From Clostridia bacterium (GTDB taxonomy: Bacteria > Bacillota > DAOUPZ01), in assembly GCA_030625885.1 (NCBI GenBank), contig DAOUPZ010000001.1, forward strand, positions 124,001-188,000: a DNA stretch of 64,000 nucleotides, read 5' to 3'. The position numbers and the translations under genes were made by a program. This document shows positions 6,441-13,425 of this stretch, piece by piece. The notes beneath the pieces are model-generated. The model had not been told where the DNA came from. It saw only the letters and a program-made list of their open reading frames with translations, and made no database searches. Position 1 is the first letter of the stretch; each line of letters starts with the position of its first letter.

Positions 6441-8939
6441 ATGGGTAAAAAAGTGTTGATTGTCGGTGGTGTAGCAGGGGGGGCAAGTACGGCAGCGCGA
6501 TTAAGACGAGTTGATGAAGAAGCAGAAATTATTATGTTTGAACGGGGAGAATATATTTCTTTTGCCAACTGTGGTCTGCCTTATTATATTGGCGAAGTGA
6601 TTAAAGAAAGGGATAAGTTATTAGTACAAACGCCTGAGGCGATGAAGCAACGGTTCAATATTGATGTTCGGGTCAAAAATGAAGTATTAAAGATTATGCC
6701 GAAAGAAAAACAGGTAGAGGTAAAAGATTGTGGTACGGGTAAAACTTACAAAGAAAGTTATGATTATCTAGTGCTTTCTCCAGGGGCAGATCCTATTAAG
6801 CCCTCTATGCCAGGGGTAGATGCTGATAATATTTTCACATTAAGAAATATTCCTGATACGGATGCAATCAAAAAATATGTGGATGAAATTAAACCTCAGT
6901 GTGCTGTTGTTGTTGGCGGTGGGTTTATCGGCTTGGAAATGGCAGAGAATTTGCATGAACGAGGGGTTAAAGTCTCTTTAGTTGAAATGGGTGAACAGGT
7001 TATGGCACCTCTTGACTATGAAATGGCGCAAGTGGTTCATAAGGAACTTAAAAGTAATAACGTTGATTTATATTTAAAGGATGGTGTTACTTCCTTTGAA
7101 GGCGGTAATAAGATTAATAAGGTAACGCTTCAAAGTGGGAGATCCATAGATGCAGATATGGTTGTGTTAGCCATTGGGGTTAGACCAGAAGTAACTTTGG
7201 CCAAAGACGCGGGACTTGAATTAGGGAAAAGGGGTATTAAAGTAAATGAATATTTACAAACTTCTGATCCAAATATTTATGCCGCTGGAGATGCAATTGA
7301 AGTAAAAGATTTTGTAAATGGAAAACCAACATGGGTTCCTTTAGCCTGGCCTGCAAATCGACAAGGTCGGATTATAGCAAACAATATGACGGGTAGAAAA
7401 GAAAAATATAACGGAACACAGGGAACTTCCATAGCGAAAGTGTTCGATTTAAATGTTGCTTCTACAGGTAGTAATGAAAAAACACTAAAAGAATTGGGTA
7501 TCGATTATTTAGTTTCTTATAATATTACAGGCTCTCATGCTGGTTATTACCCAGGTGCATTTCCTGTGACAATCAAATTAATTTTTACGCCTAAGGAAGG
7601 AAAAATATTGGGTGCTCAGGTTGTAGGGTATGATGGCGTTGCTAAGCGGATAGATGTACTTGCTACTGCTATTCGTGGGAACATGACTGTTTTTGACTTG
7701 CAAGACTTAGAAATTGCTTATGCGCCGCCATTTGCTTCTGCGAAAGATCCAGTTAATATTGCTGGTTATGTAGGAGAAAATATTATTTTAGGCAAAATGG
7801 TTCCTGCTTACTGGCATGAAATTGAAAAATTAGATGCAAATAAAACAATATTCTTAGATGTACGTACAGAAATGGAAAATCAATTAGGTGCTTTATCAGG
7901 TGCTATTAATATTCCTGTTGATGAGTTAAGAGATCGATTAGATGAGATCCCCAAGGACAAGGAAATCATTGTTTTCTGTCAGGTAGGTCTCAGAGGTTAT
8001 ATTGCATCTAGAATATTAATGCAACATGGGTTCAAAAACGTGCGAAATTTAGCAGGTGGTTATAAGGTTTATAAAGTAGCTGTAGATACACATTTTGACA
8101 ATATAGAAAATAAGGGTGAAAAAACAACCCCAAATGATGATGTTGCTAGAATGCAAAGTCATGCAACAAGTATTAATGAAGGTGAAACGATTAAAATTGA
8201 TTGTTGTGGTTTACAATGTCCGGGACCTATCATGCAAGTTTATCAAAGAATCCAAACCATAGAAACCGGACAAGTTTTAGAAGTTTCAGCTACTGATCCC
8301 GGTTTTGTAAGTGATATTAAATCATGGTGTCAAAGTACTGGCAATACGATGCTTAAATCAGGAAAAGGAGATCATTGCTTTAAAGCCTATGTTCAAAAAG
8401 GAAAGGGTAACATTGACAGCATAGCTAACTCAGATCAAAATGGTTCTTCAATGGTTCAGGCAAGTGGCGGTGATAATAAAACGCTGGTGGTTTTTAGCGG
8501 GGATTTGGATAAAGCCATTGCTTCATTTATTATCGCTAATGGCGCGGCTGCGATGGGGAAAAAAGTTACCATGTTCTTTACTTTCTGGGGATTAAATATC
8601 TTGCGCAAACCGTACCATGTACCCGTACAAAAAGGATTTATGGATAAAATGTTTAGCGGGATGATGCCTAGAGGAAGTAAAGCACTAGGGCTCTCAAAAA
8701 TGAATATGATGGGTATGGGACCAAAAATGATTCGTAATGTCATGAAAAATAAAAATGTTTCGCCTTTAGAAGAATTGATTGAACAAGCTAAAGGGCAAGG
8801 CATTAAAATGATTGCATGTAATATGTCGATGGACTTAATGGGAATTAAAAGAGAGGAATTAATTGAGGGGATAGATATTGGTGGTGTAGCAACATATTTA
8901 ACGGATGCTGAACAATCTAATGTGAATCTATTTATTTAA
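6441..8939 (+). CDS. Four-domain CoA-disulfide/persulfide reductase (Pyr_redox + rhodanese + TusA + DsrE-like)
   Basis: The 832-residue protein joins four sulfur-handling units. Residues 1 to about 450 form a CoA-disulfide reductase with FAD motif VGGVAGGAS, active Cys44 in NCGLPYY, NADH motif VVVGGGFIGLEMAE and a dimerisation domain. About 455-555 is a rhodanese with loop CQVGLRG. About 580-655 is TusA-like with CCGLQCPGPIM. About 680-832 is DsrE/DsrF-like, with FSGDLDKAIASFIIANGAAA. Such proteins reduce CoA-persulfides, polysulfide or sulfur with NADH in the cytoplasm. Fusion suggests relay of a persulfide between domains. It is likely controlled by the adjacent ArsR protein, and a perfect hairpin terminator follows. 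Confidence 0.9.
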   Translation: MGKKVLIVGGVAGGASTAARLRRVDEEAEIIMFERGEYISFANCGLPYYIGEVIKERDKLLVQTPEAMKQRFNIDVRVKNEVLKIMPKEKQVEVKDCGTGKTYKESYDYLVLSPGADPIKPSMPGVDADNIFTLRNIPDTDAIKKYVDEIKPQCAVVVGGGFIGLEMAENLHERGVKVSLVEMGEQVMAPLDYEMAQVVHKELKSNNVDLYLKDGVTSFEGGNKINKVTLQSGRSIDADMVVLAIGVRPEVTLAKDAGLELGKRGIKVNEYLQTSDPNIYAAGDAIEVKDFVNGKPTWVPLAWPANRQGRIIANNMTGRKEKYNGTQGTSIAKVFDLNVASTGSNEKTLKELGIDYLVSYNITGSHAGYYPGAFPVTIKLIFTPKEGKILGAQVVGYDGVAKRIDVLATAIRGNMTVFDLQDLEIAYAPPFASAKDPVNIAGYVGENIILGKMVPAYWHEIEKLDANKTIFLDVRTEMENQLGALSGAINIPVDELRDRLDEIPKDKEIIVFCQVGLRGYIASRILMQHGFKNVRNLAGGYKVYKVAVDTHFDNIENKGEKTTPNDDVARMQSHATSINEGETIKIDCCGLQCPGPIMQVYQRIQTIETGQVLEVSATDPGFVSDIKSWCQSTGNTMLKSGKGDHCFKAYVQKGKGNIDSIANSDQNGSSMVQASGGDNKTLVVFSGDLDKAIASFIIANGAAAMGKKVTMFFTFWGLNILRKPYHVPVQKGFMDKMFSGMMPRGSKALGLSKMNMMGMGPKMIRNVMKNKNVSPLEELIEQAKGQGIKMIACNMSMDLMGIKREELIEGIDIGGVATYLTDAEQSNVNLFI

Positions 8940-8940
8940 A

Positions 8941-8991
8941 TGTACATAAAAAAGGCAAGGTTATAAAATAACCTTGCCTTTTTTATGTACA
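8941..8991 (+). terminator. Perfect 24-bp stem terminator
   Basis: The two 24-base arms (8941-8964 and 8968-8991) are exact complements around AAA, and the inner part GGCAAGGTTAT / ATAACCTTGCC is followed by TTTTTT within the 3' arm. It closes the reductase transcript. Confidence 0.9.
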
Positions 8992-9199
8992 AAGTTATTT
9001 TTTCGTTGGTAAAAAGAGGAATGCAAGAATGGGTATAGAATTAATGATAATAATACTGTACACTAAATGTTAAAAATTGAAAATATATAGTGGTTTTTAG
9101 CAAATAAAATAATGAATTGATTAAGTGGTTTTCTTTTAGATTTATAAAATACATATAATTGTTAATTGTTGGTGGTTGGTTTTTTATAAGGAGAAGAAT

Positions 9200-10789
9200 A
9201 TGCGACTCCAAAATAAGCAGGATATTCATGGTGTGTTTTTTCACTGGCATAGTTTTAAGTTAAAACTAATTGCGGAAGGATTTTTAGTTGGTATTATATC
9301 TGGATTATTAGTCGTTTTTTATCGTTTTTTATTAGAAAAGGCGACTATTTTTTTGCGACAAATTTATGTTTTTCAGAGTCAAAACTTATGGTTTGTTCGT
9401 GTTTGGATACCTATATTAATAATAGTTGGTTATATATTGGGCGTTTTAATAAAAAAAGAGAAAATGATTAGGGGAAGTGGGATTCCTCAGGTAGAAGGTG
9501 TGTTACTCAGACGGTTGAGTATGGATTGGTATAGAGTCATTATTGGAAAATTTATTGGCGGGGTACTAGCCATTGGTGCTGGATTGTCTTTAGGAAGAGA
9601 GGGCCCTTCGGTACAGATTGGGTCTGCTGTTGGACAAGGTATTAGTCGAATATTTAAGAGAATAAAGATAGAAGAAAAATATCTTATTACCAGTGGGGCT
9701 AGCGCAGGATTGGCAGCGGCATTTAATGCACCTTTAGCAGGCGTTATGTTTGCATTAGAGGAGGTGCACAAACATTTTTCTCCTTTGATTTTAACTTCTG
9801 CTATGGCAGCGTCACTTGCCGCAGATTATGTATCAAGGAACTTTTTTGGACTGAGACCTCTTTTTGATTTTCATCATGTTGCTATTTTACCTCTTCGGTA
9901 TTATTTACATTTAATTATTTTAGGTGCTTTTTTAGGAATACTAGGATTGGCTTTTAACCAAGCACTTCTTAAAACGACGAAACTCTATACCAAACAGAAG
10001 TTGTTTTCCATTCAATTTAGGCCTATTATACCTTTGCTTGTTGCAGGGTGTCTAGGCTTAGTTTTACCGGAAGTACTTGGAGGGGGACATCATTTGATTG
10101 TTTCTTTAACTAAGGACAACTTTGCATTAGGTGTATTGGTAATTTTATTGGTTGTTAAGTTTATGTTTACTATGTTGAGTTATGGATGTGGTGCGCCTGG
10201 GGGTATATTTTTACCTTTGCTCACAATAGGGGCTTTAATTGGAAGTATATATGGGAGTCTAATGATCAAGTTATTTAATATGAATCCGGAATATATTAAT
10301 ATTTTAATTATTTTAGCTATGGCAGGGTATTTTACGGCGATTGTCAAAGCACCGATTACAGGTATTATTTTAATTACAGAATTGACAGGTTCTTTTAGTG
10401 GGTTATTACCAGTGTCTATTGTTTGTATTACAGCGTATATTATTTCGGATGTTTTGGGAGGAAAACCTATCTATGAATCGCTACTGGAAATGATTTTAGA
10501 TAATAATGAAGATAATAAATTTGTTGGCGATCATGAAAAAAAATTGCTTTTGGAGATACCTGTACGTCTTGGTACAGTATTAGATGGTAAAAAGATAAGG
10601 GAGGTAGATTGGCCAAAAAATTGTCTGGTAGTGAGTATTAACCGTGGGGAAAGTGAAATTATTCCTCAGGGAAGCACGTCTATTTGTCCAGGTGATTACT
10701 TGATTATTTTGTCTGATGAAGATAAAGCGCCCATGGTCAAGAAAATATTATTGAAGATGGCAGAAGAAAGTATTTTTGAAGAACAATGA
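9200..10789 (+). CDS. ClC family chloride channel/transporter with C-terminal TrkA-C domain
   Basis: The 529-residue membrane protein has the ClC selectivity motifs in order: GSGIPQVEG, GREGPSVQIG with the gating glutamate, and GAPGGIFLPLL. About ten or more hydrophobic helices surround these. A soluble C-terminal tail (about the last 80 residues, PVRLGTVLDGKKIREVDWPK onward) resembles an RCK-C/TrkA-C ligand-binding domain. It would move chloride or fluoride-like anions, either as a channel or as an anion/proton exchanger. The ATG at 9200 is chosen because AAGGAGAAGAAT precedes it; an in-frame TTG further up lacks an RBS. Confidence 0.92.
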   Translation: MRLQNKQDIHGVFFHWHSFKLKLIAEGFLVGIISGLLVVFYRFLLEKATIFLRQIYVFQSQNLWFVRVWIPILIIVGYILGVLIKKEKMIRGSGIPQVEGVLLRRLSMDWYRVIIGKFIGGVLAIGAGLSLGREGPSVQIGSAVGQGISRIFKRIKIEEKYLITSGASAGLAAAFNAPLAGVMFALEEVHKHFSPLILTSAMAASLAADYVSRNFFGLRPLFDFHHVAILPLRYYLHLIILGAFLGILGLAFNQALLKTTKLYTKQKLFSIQFRPIIPLLVAGCLGLVLPEVLGGGHHLIVSLTKDNFALGVLVILLVVKFMFTMLSYGCGAPGGIFLPLLTIGALIGSIYGSLMIKLFNMNPEYINILIILAMAGYFTAIVKAPITGIILITELTGSFSGLLPVSIVCITAYIISDVLGGKPIYESLLEMILDNNEDNKFVGDHEKKLLLEIPVRLGTVLDGKKIREVDWPKNCLVVSINRGESEIIPQGSTSICPGDYLIILSDEDKAPMVKKILLKMAEESIFEEQ

Positions 10790-10802
10790 GAAGCGTAATT
10801 AC

Positions 10803-10831
10803 TTGACAAAGGCGTAATAATATATGATAAT
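10803..10831 (+). promoter_or_regulatory. Promoter of FMN-riboswitch transcript
   Basis: TTGACA (10803-10808) and GATAAT (10826-10831) are separated by 17 bases, placing the transcript start about 15 bases before the riboswitch. Confidence 0.75.
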
Positions 10832-10855
10832 GAAGTTGAGACAAAAATATATTTT

Positions 10856-10962
10856 ATCTTCAGGGCAGGGTGTAATTCCCGACCGGCGGTAAAGCCCGCG
10901 AACGTAAGTTGATCTGGTGAAATTCCGGAGCCGACAGTAAAGTCTGGATGAAAGAAGATGAA
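10856..10962 (+). ncRNA. FMN riboswitch (RFN element)
   Basis: The conserved RFN blocks are readable in order: CAGGGCAGGGTG, AATTCCCGACCGGCGGTAAAG, GCCCGCGA, GATCTGGTGAAATTCCGGA and GCCGACAGTAAAGTCTGGATG, closed by ATCTTC/GAAGAT at the ends. It precedes a riboflavin transporter gene, the usual target. The 5' segment CTTCAGGGC (10858-10866) can also pair with GCCCTGAAG (10985-10993), giving an antiterminator. Confidence 0.95.
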
Positions 10963-10984
10963 GCGTTTTTTTGAACGATTATTT

Positions 10985-11016
10985 GCCCTGAAGGTATGTA
11001 CTTCAGGGTTTTATTT
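10985..11016 (+). terminator. Riboswitch-controlled terminator
   Basis: CCCTGAAG (10986-10993) pairs with CTTCAGGG (11001-11008) and is followed by TTTTATTTTT. It shares its 5' arm with the antiterminator, so FMN binding should free it to form and stop transcription before ribU. Confidence 0.85.
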
Positions 11017-11044
11017 TTGGAAAATTTTAATGGGAGGTTGTGGA

Positions 11045-11689
11045 ATGAATAGTAAAACAGAAGTAAACCAAAAAATTGAACAGCGGCAACTGGTAAGTGA
11101 TAAGCCATTAATGACGACAAAGTTTCTTGTCAAGGTAGCTATATTATCAGTATTAGGGTTTATAATTATGTTCGCTGAAATGGCTATTCCTTTATTTCCT
11201 AGTTTTTTAGAAATGGACTTAAGTGATATTCCGGCATTGATTGGGGCTTTTTCTTTAGGTCCGATTGCGGGTATTACAATTGAGTTTATTAAAAATATCC
11301 TTCACTTTATTTTTAAAAGTCAAACCGGAGGGGTGGGGGAAGCAGCGAACTTTCTTGTGGGTTCAGTATTTGTGGTCGTGAGTTCGATCATTTATAATAT
11401 AAAGAAAGATAAGGCACATGCGCTTATGGGTATAATACTCGGAACGATCGTTATGGCAGTTGTAGCAGGGGTCATGAATTACTATATACTGATTCCTCTA
11501 TTTGCGAAAATCTTTGGTGCACCTATAGAAGTCTTTGTAAATATAGGGGCTAAAGTTACGCCTTTAATAAAAGACTTAAAAACGCTTATTATTTTTTCGA
11601 TTGTACCATTTAACTTGCTTAAAGGGATCATAGTAGGGCTTGTAACAATGATTATTTATAAAAAAATATCACCTATTTTGCATCGATAA
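11045..11689 (+). CDS. ribU: ECF riboflavin transporter substrate-binding component RibU
   Basis: The product has 214 residues and about five to six hydrophobic segments. After a polar N terminus comes LVKVAILSVLGFIIMFAE, then the typical RibU/ECF-S stretch LEMDLSDIPALIGAF and GPIAGITIEFIKN. It captures riboflavin and works with a shared ECF energising module (EcfA/A'/T) that is not in this window. The ATG at 11045 follows GGGAGGTTGTGGA; the ORF could extend upstream into the terminator, which would be untranslatable in the repressed state. Control by the FMN riboswitch supports the substrate assignment. Confidence 0.93.
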   Translation: MNSKTEVNQKIEQRQLVSDKPLMTTKFLVKVAILSVLGFIIMFAEMAIPLFPSFLEMDLSDIPALIGAFSLGPIAGITIEFIKNILHFIFKSQTGGVGEAANFLVGSVFVVVSSIIYNIKKDKAHALMGIILGTIVMAVVAGVMNYYILIPLFAKIFGAPIEVFVNIGAKVTPLIKDLKTLIIFSIVPFNLLKGIIVGLVTMIIYKKISPILHR

Positions 11690-11690
11690 G

Positions 11691-11717
11691 CCGGGCAATT
11701 GCCTGGTTTATTTTTTT
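11691..11717 (+). terminator. Intrinsic terminator after ribU
   Basis: CCGGGC / GCCTGG (one G-U pair) with loop AATT is followed by TTTATTTTTTT. Confidence 0.8.
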
Positions 11718-11735
11718 ATCCATTTCTTGCATGAT
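11711..11735 (+). repeat. 25-bp direct repeat, left copy
   Basis: These 25 bases recur exactly at 15510-15534. The motif starts with seven Ts, continues ATCCATTTCTTGCATGAT, and follows a terminator in both places. The two copies bound a 3.8-kb segment with regulator, pseudogenes and enoate reductase. Confidence 0.85.
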
Positions 11736-11736
11736 G

Positions 11737-11933
11737 AGATCATGCATCTTTATCTGTTTATTTCTATACTGCAAATTGTTTCTAAAAGTATACCTCCAAT
11801 TGTGATCAAGGATTATGATATTCCTTGATCGACGCTTGTTGTTGACGAAATGACAAGTGAAGTCAATTATTAGACGAGATTAGAAGCTTTTACGGATTTA
11901 TTAAAAATGAAAGGTAGAAAGGGAAATTGGTAA
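11737..11933 (+). pseudogene. Decayed 3' fragment of a CoA-protein-activase-like gene
   Basis: The fragment reads IMHLYLFISILQIVSKSIPP, then VIKDYDIP, a stop, STLVVDEMTSEVNY, a second stop, and TRLEAFTDLLKMK. This lines up with the C terminus of the intact gene at 16506-17597 (VIHLYPFTCMPQIVAKSILP and TLVVDEMTSEVNYQTRLEAF). Two in-frame stops and the missing 5' two thirds show it is dead. It begins immediately after the left 25-bp repeat, whose other copy lies in the leader of the intact operon. It is therefore a remnant of a third copy of the operon, with the middle deleted, or the product of a recombination. Confidence 0.85.
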
Positions 11934-11953
11934 AATAAGTAACACAAGAAATT

Positions 11954-12003
11954 ACAAAGACCTAGATATGGATATCTATAGATATCCATATCTAGGTCTT
12001 TGT
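11954..12003. repeat. Perfect 50-bp palindrome
   Basis: Positions 11954-11978 are the exact reverse complement of 11979-12003; the centre is GATATCTATAGATATC. It is not followed by a T tract on either strand. It could extrude as a cruciform or be a MITE-like or protein-binding element. Confidence 0.8.
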
Positions 12004-12034
12004 CTACAGGTTTCAATGCTGATGCGTTCAGTAG

Positions 12035-12084
12035 AATGCTATTATTATCAAAAACAAATAAGTGTTTTTGATAATAATAGCATT
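12035..12084. repeat. Perfect 22-bp inverted repeat with 6-base spacer
   Basis: Arms 12035-12056 and 12063-12084 are exact complements around AATAAG. It lies 43 bases beyond the stop of the Crp-family gene and could be its transcript end, although it lacks a clear U tract on that strand. Confidence 0.8.
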
Positions 12085-12127
12085 TGGGTGACTTGAACAA
12101 ATAACTAAATAACAAACTTAATGAACA

Positions 12128-12781
12128 TCAAAAACAGCATAATTCAAACAAGCGATCTTCATCAAAGATTGTAATAATATGTCTGCTTGTTGAGATGATA
12201 TCTTTCTGTCTTAATTCTTTTAGAATTCTTGCTACATGTACTCTCGATATTCCTGCCAAATCAGCTAATTCTTGTTCTGTGACGTAGATGTTTTTTTGAG
12301 ATCCATTGTCATTTCCCATTTGTGAATAAAGGTAAAGAATATCAATTACACGAGTTTTTGCGTCAAGGAATATATGACTGTGTGCGTGGAAAACCATTAG
12401 GCGCATAATGTCAGATACATATGAAACTAACGGTATACCAAGCTTGGGGTTCTCTTCAATAAGCTTTTTCATTTTATCATGCGCAATAGGACACAGTTCA
12501 ACATCAGTATATGCAGTAGCTGTTACAACAGCAATGCTGTTTTTATACCATAAGTCCATTCCAAACAGTGAATTTTTGTGAAAACCAAGTATTTTTTCAT
12601 TTCCATCTTCGCTAAATATAGAGATTTTTACTGTTCCTTGAGTTAACCAGAAGAAGTAGTCACAACGAGATCCTGAACTAAATATTACTTCCGTTGTCTT
12701 ATATTTTCTTTTTTCCGATCCTTTAGTCAAATTAGCAATTGAAATAAATTCTTTCTCTAAAACAAATGAAGGTATTGGCAT
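12128..12781 (-). CDS. Crp/Fnr family transcriptional regulator
   Basis: The 217-residue protein has an N-terminal cyclic-nucleotide-like beta-barrel (about 25-110, with SGSRCDYFFWLTQGTVKISI and GFHKNSLFGMDLW). A long dimerisation helix follows, then a C-terminal HTH (TEQELADLAGISRVHVARIL, about 170-190). I choose the ATG at 12781 because GGGGTGAT lies upstream and the longer frame runs into a pseudogene. Ligand is unknown; it lacks the N-terminal cysteine set of FNR. It is divergent from the 2-enoate reductase gene 645 bases away, so control of that gene, perhaps in response to an organic substrate as in CprK, is a reasonable inference. Confidence 0.88.
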   Translation of the reverse strand: MPIPSFVLEKEFISIANLTKGSEKRKYKTTEVIFSSGSRCDYFFWLTQGTVKISIFSEDGNEKILGFHKNSLFGMDLWYKNSIAVVTATAYTDVELCPIAHDKMKKLIEENPKLGIPLVSYVSDIMRLMVFHAHSHIFLDAKTRVIDILYLYSQMGNDNGSQKNIYVTEQELADLAGISRVHVARILKELRQKDIISTSRHIITIFDEDRLFELCCF

Positions 12782-12836
12782 GGTTATAATCACCCCATAA
12801 AATTTATTTGGGAAACATTTTTGCTTTGAATTTTTC

Positions 12837-13097
12837 TCAATAAATACTATGTATGGGTATTTTGTCATTTAGATATTTCTCGATTTCAAGATGATCATTG
12901 GCAGAGTGTCCTAATAGCTTAATTTTTTCTTTGTAACTCGTTACTTGGTCAGTTTGTACTAATGCTCAAGCTTCTTTTAATGCATCCCTTAATTTCTCTT
13001 TAGGGATTACTTTAAGTCATTTGATTAAGAAATCAAATGCTAATAATATACGCATTGCTTTTTTGATGTTAGGTGTGATAAAAGTAGAATCTACTTT
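12837..13097 (-). pseudogene. Degraded coding remnant with in-frame stops
   Basis: One minus-strand frame reads KVDSTFITPNIKKAMRILLA, FDFLIK, stop, LKVIPKEKLRDALKEA, stop, ALVQTDQVTSYKEKIKLLGH, SANDHLEIEKYLNDKIPIHS and IY, then a stop inside the 5' region of the Crp gene. The coding-like composition and single consistent frame suggest the end of a former gene that lost its 5' part. I cannot name the family. Confidence 0.5.
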
Positions 13098-13223
13098 TTA
13101 TTCATAAATTAAAATTCGACATGATATAGGCGATTCCTTGTTTGTAATAGGTTTTTAGTAAAAATATTGTTAATATTGTAACATAGGTAACAGACATAAA
13201 AAGAATTTATGGGTATAATGATA

Positions 13224-13243
13224 CTTGTTAAGCGCTTAATAAG
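13224..13243. promoter_or_regulatory. 20-bp near-perfect dyad, candidate Crp/Fnr box
   Basis: CTTGTTAAGCGCTTAATAAG has one mismatched pair and a perfect core TTAAGCGCTTAA. It lies five bases after a TATAAT (13213-13218) in the intergenic region shared by the Crp-family gene and the 2-enoate reductase gene, so binding would affect initiation there. Confidence 0.5.
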
Positions 13244-13340
13244 AAACTATCATTCATAATAAGAAACAACAAGTAACTATAAGTAACAATAAGTAAATAT
13301 AAATAACAATAAGTAACTATAAGTAACAATAAGAAACCGT
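13241..13340 (+). repeat. 10-bp-phased tandem repeat (AAGTAACWAT family)
   Basis: From 13241 each 10-base block reads aagaaactat, cattcataat, aagaaacaac, aagtaactat, aagtaacaat, aagtaaatat, aaataacaat, aagtaactat, aagtaacaat, aagaaaccgt. Nine of ten begin with a variant of AAGTAAC. The period equals a helical turn, so all copies face the same side of DNA. It sits about 85 bases before the 2-enoate reductase gene and does not encode protein. Confidence 0.85.
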
Positions 13341-13425
13341 CGGCCGTTAGTGCATTGAAAACTATGCATGTTATAACAAGAACATCATAATTACCCAAAC
13401 TACTATCATTTAAGGAGGAGTTTAC

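Noticed and set aside
8456-8803. Minus-strand ORF within the sulfur reductase gene
   Set aside because: Shadow of a long, well-supported gene; no RBS or family match.
10958-11044. N-terminal extension of RibU starting in the riboswitch
   Set aside because: It would be translated from the terminator region; GGGAGG with ATG at 11045 fits much better.
12782-12868. Longer Crp protein
   Set aside because: No RBS, and the extension overlaps pseudogene sequence; ATG 12781 has GGGGTGAT upstream.
13241-13340. CRISPR-like array
   Set aside because: Units are only 10 bases with no spacers and no cas genes are nearby.
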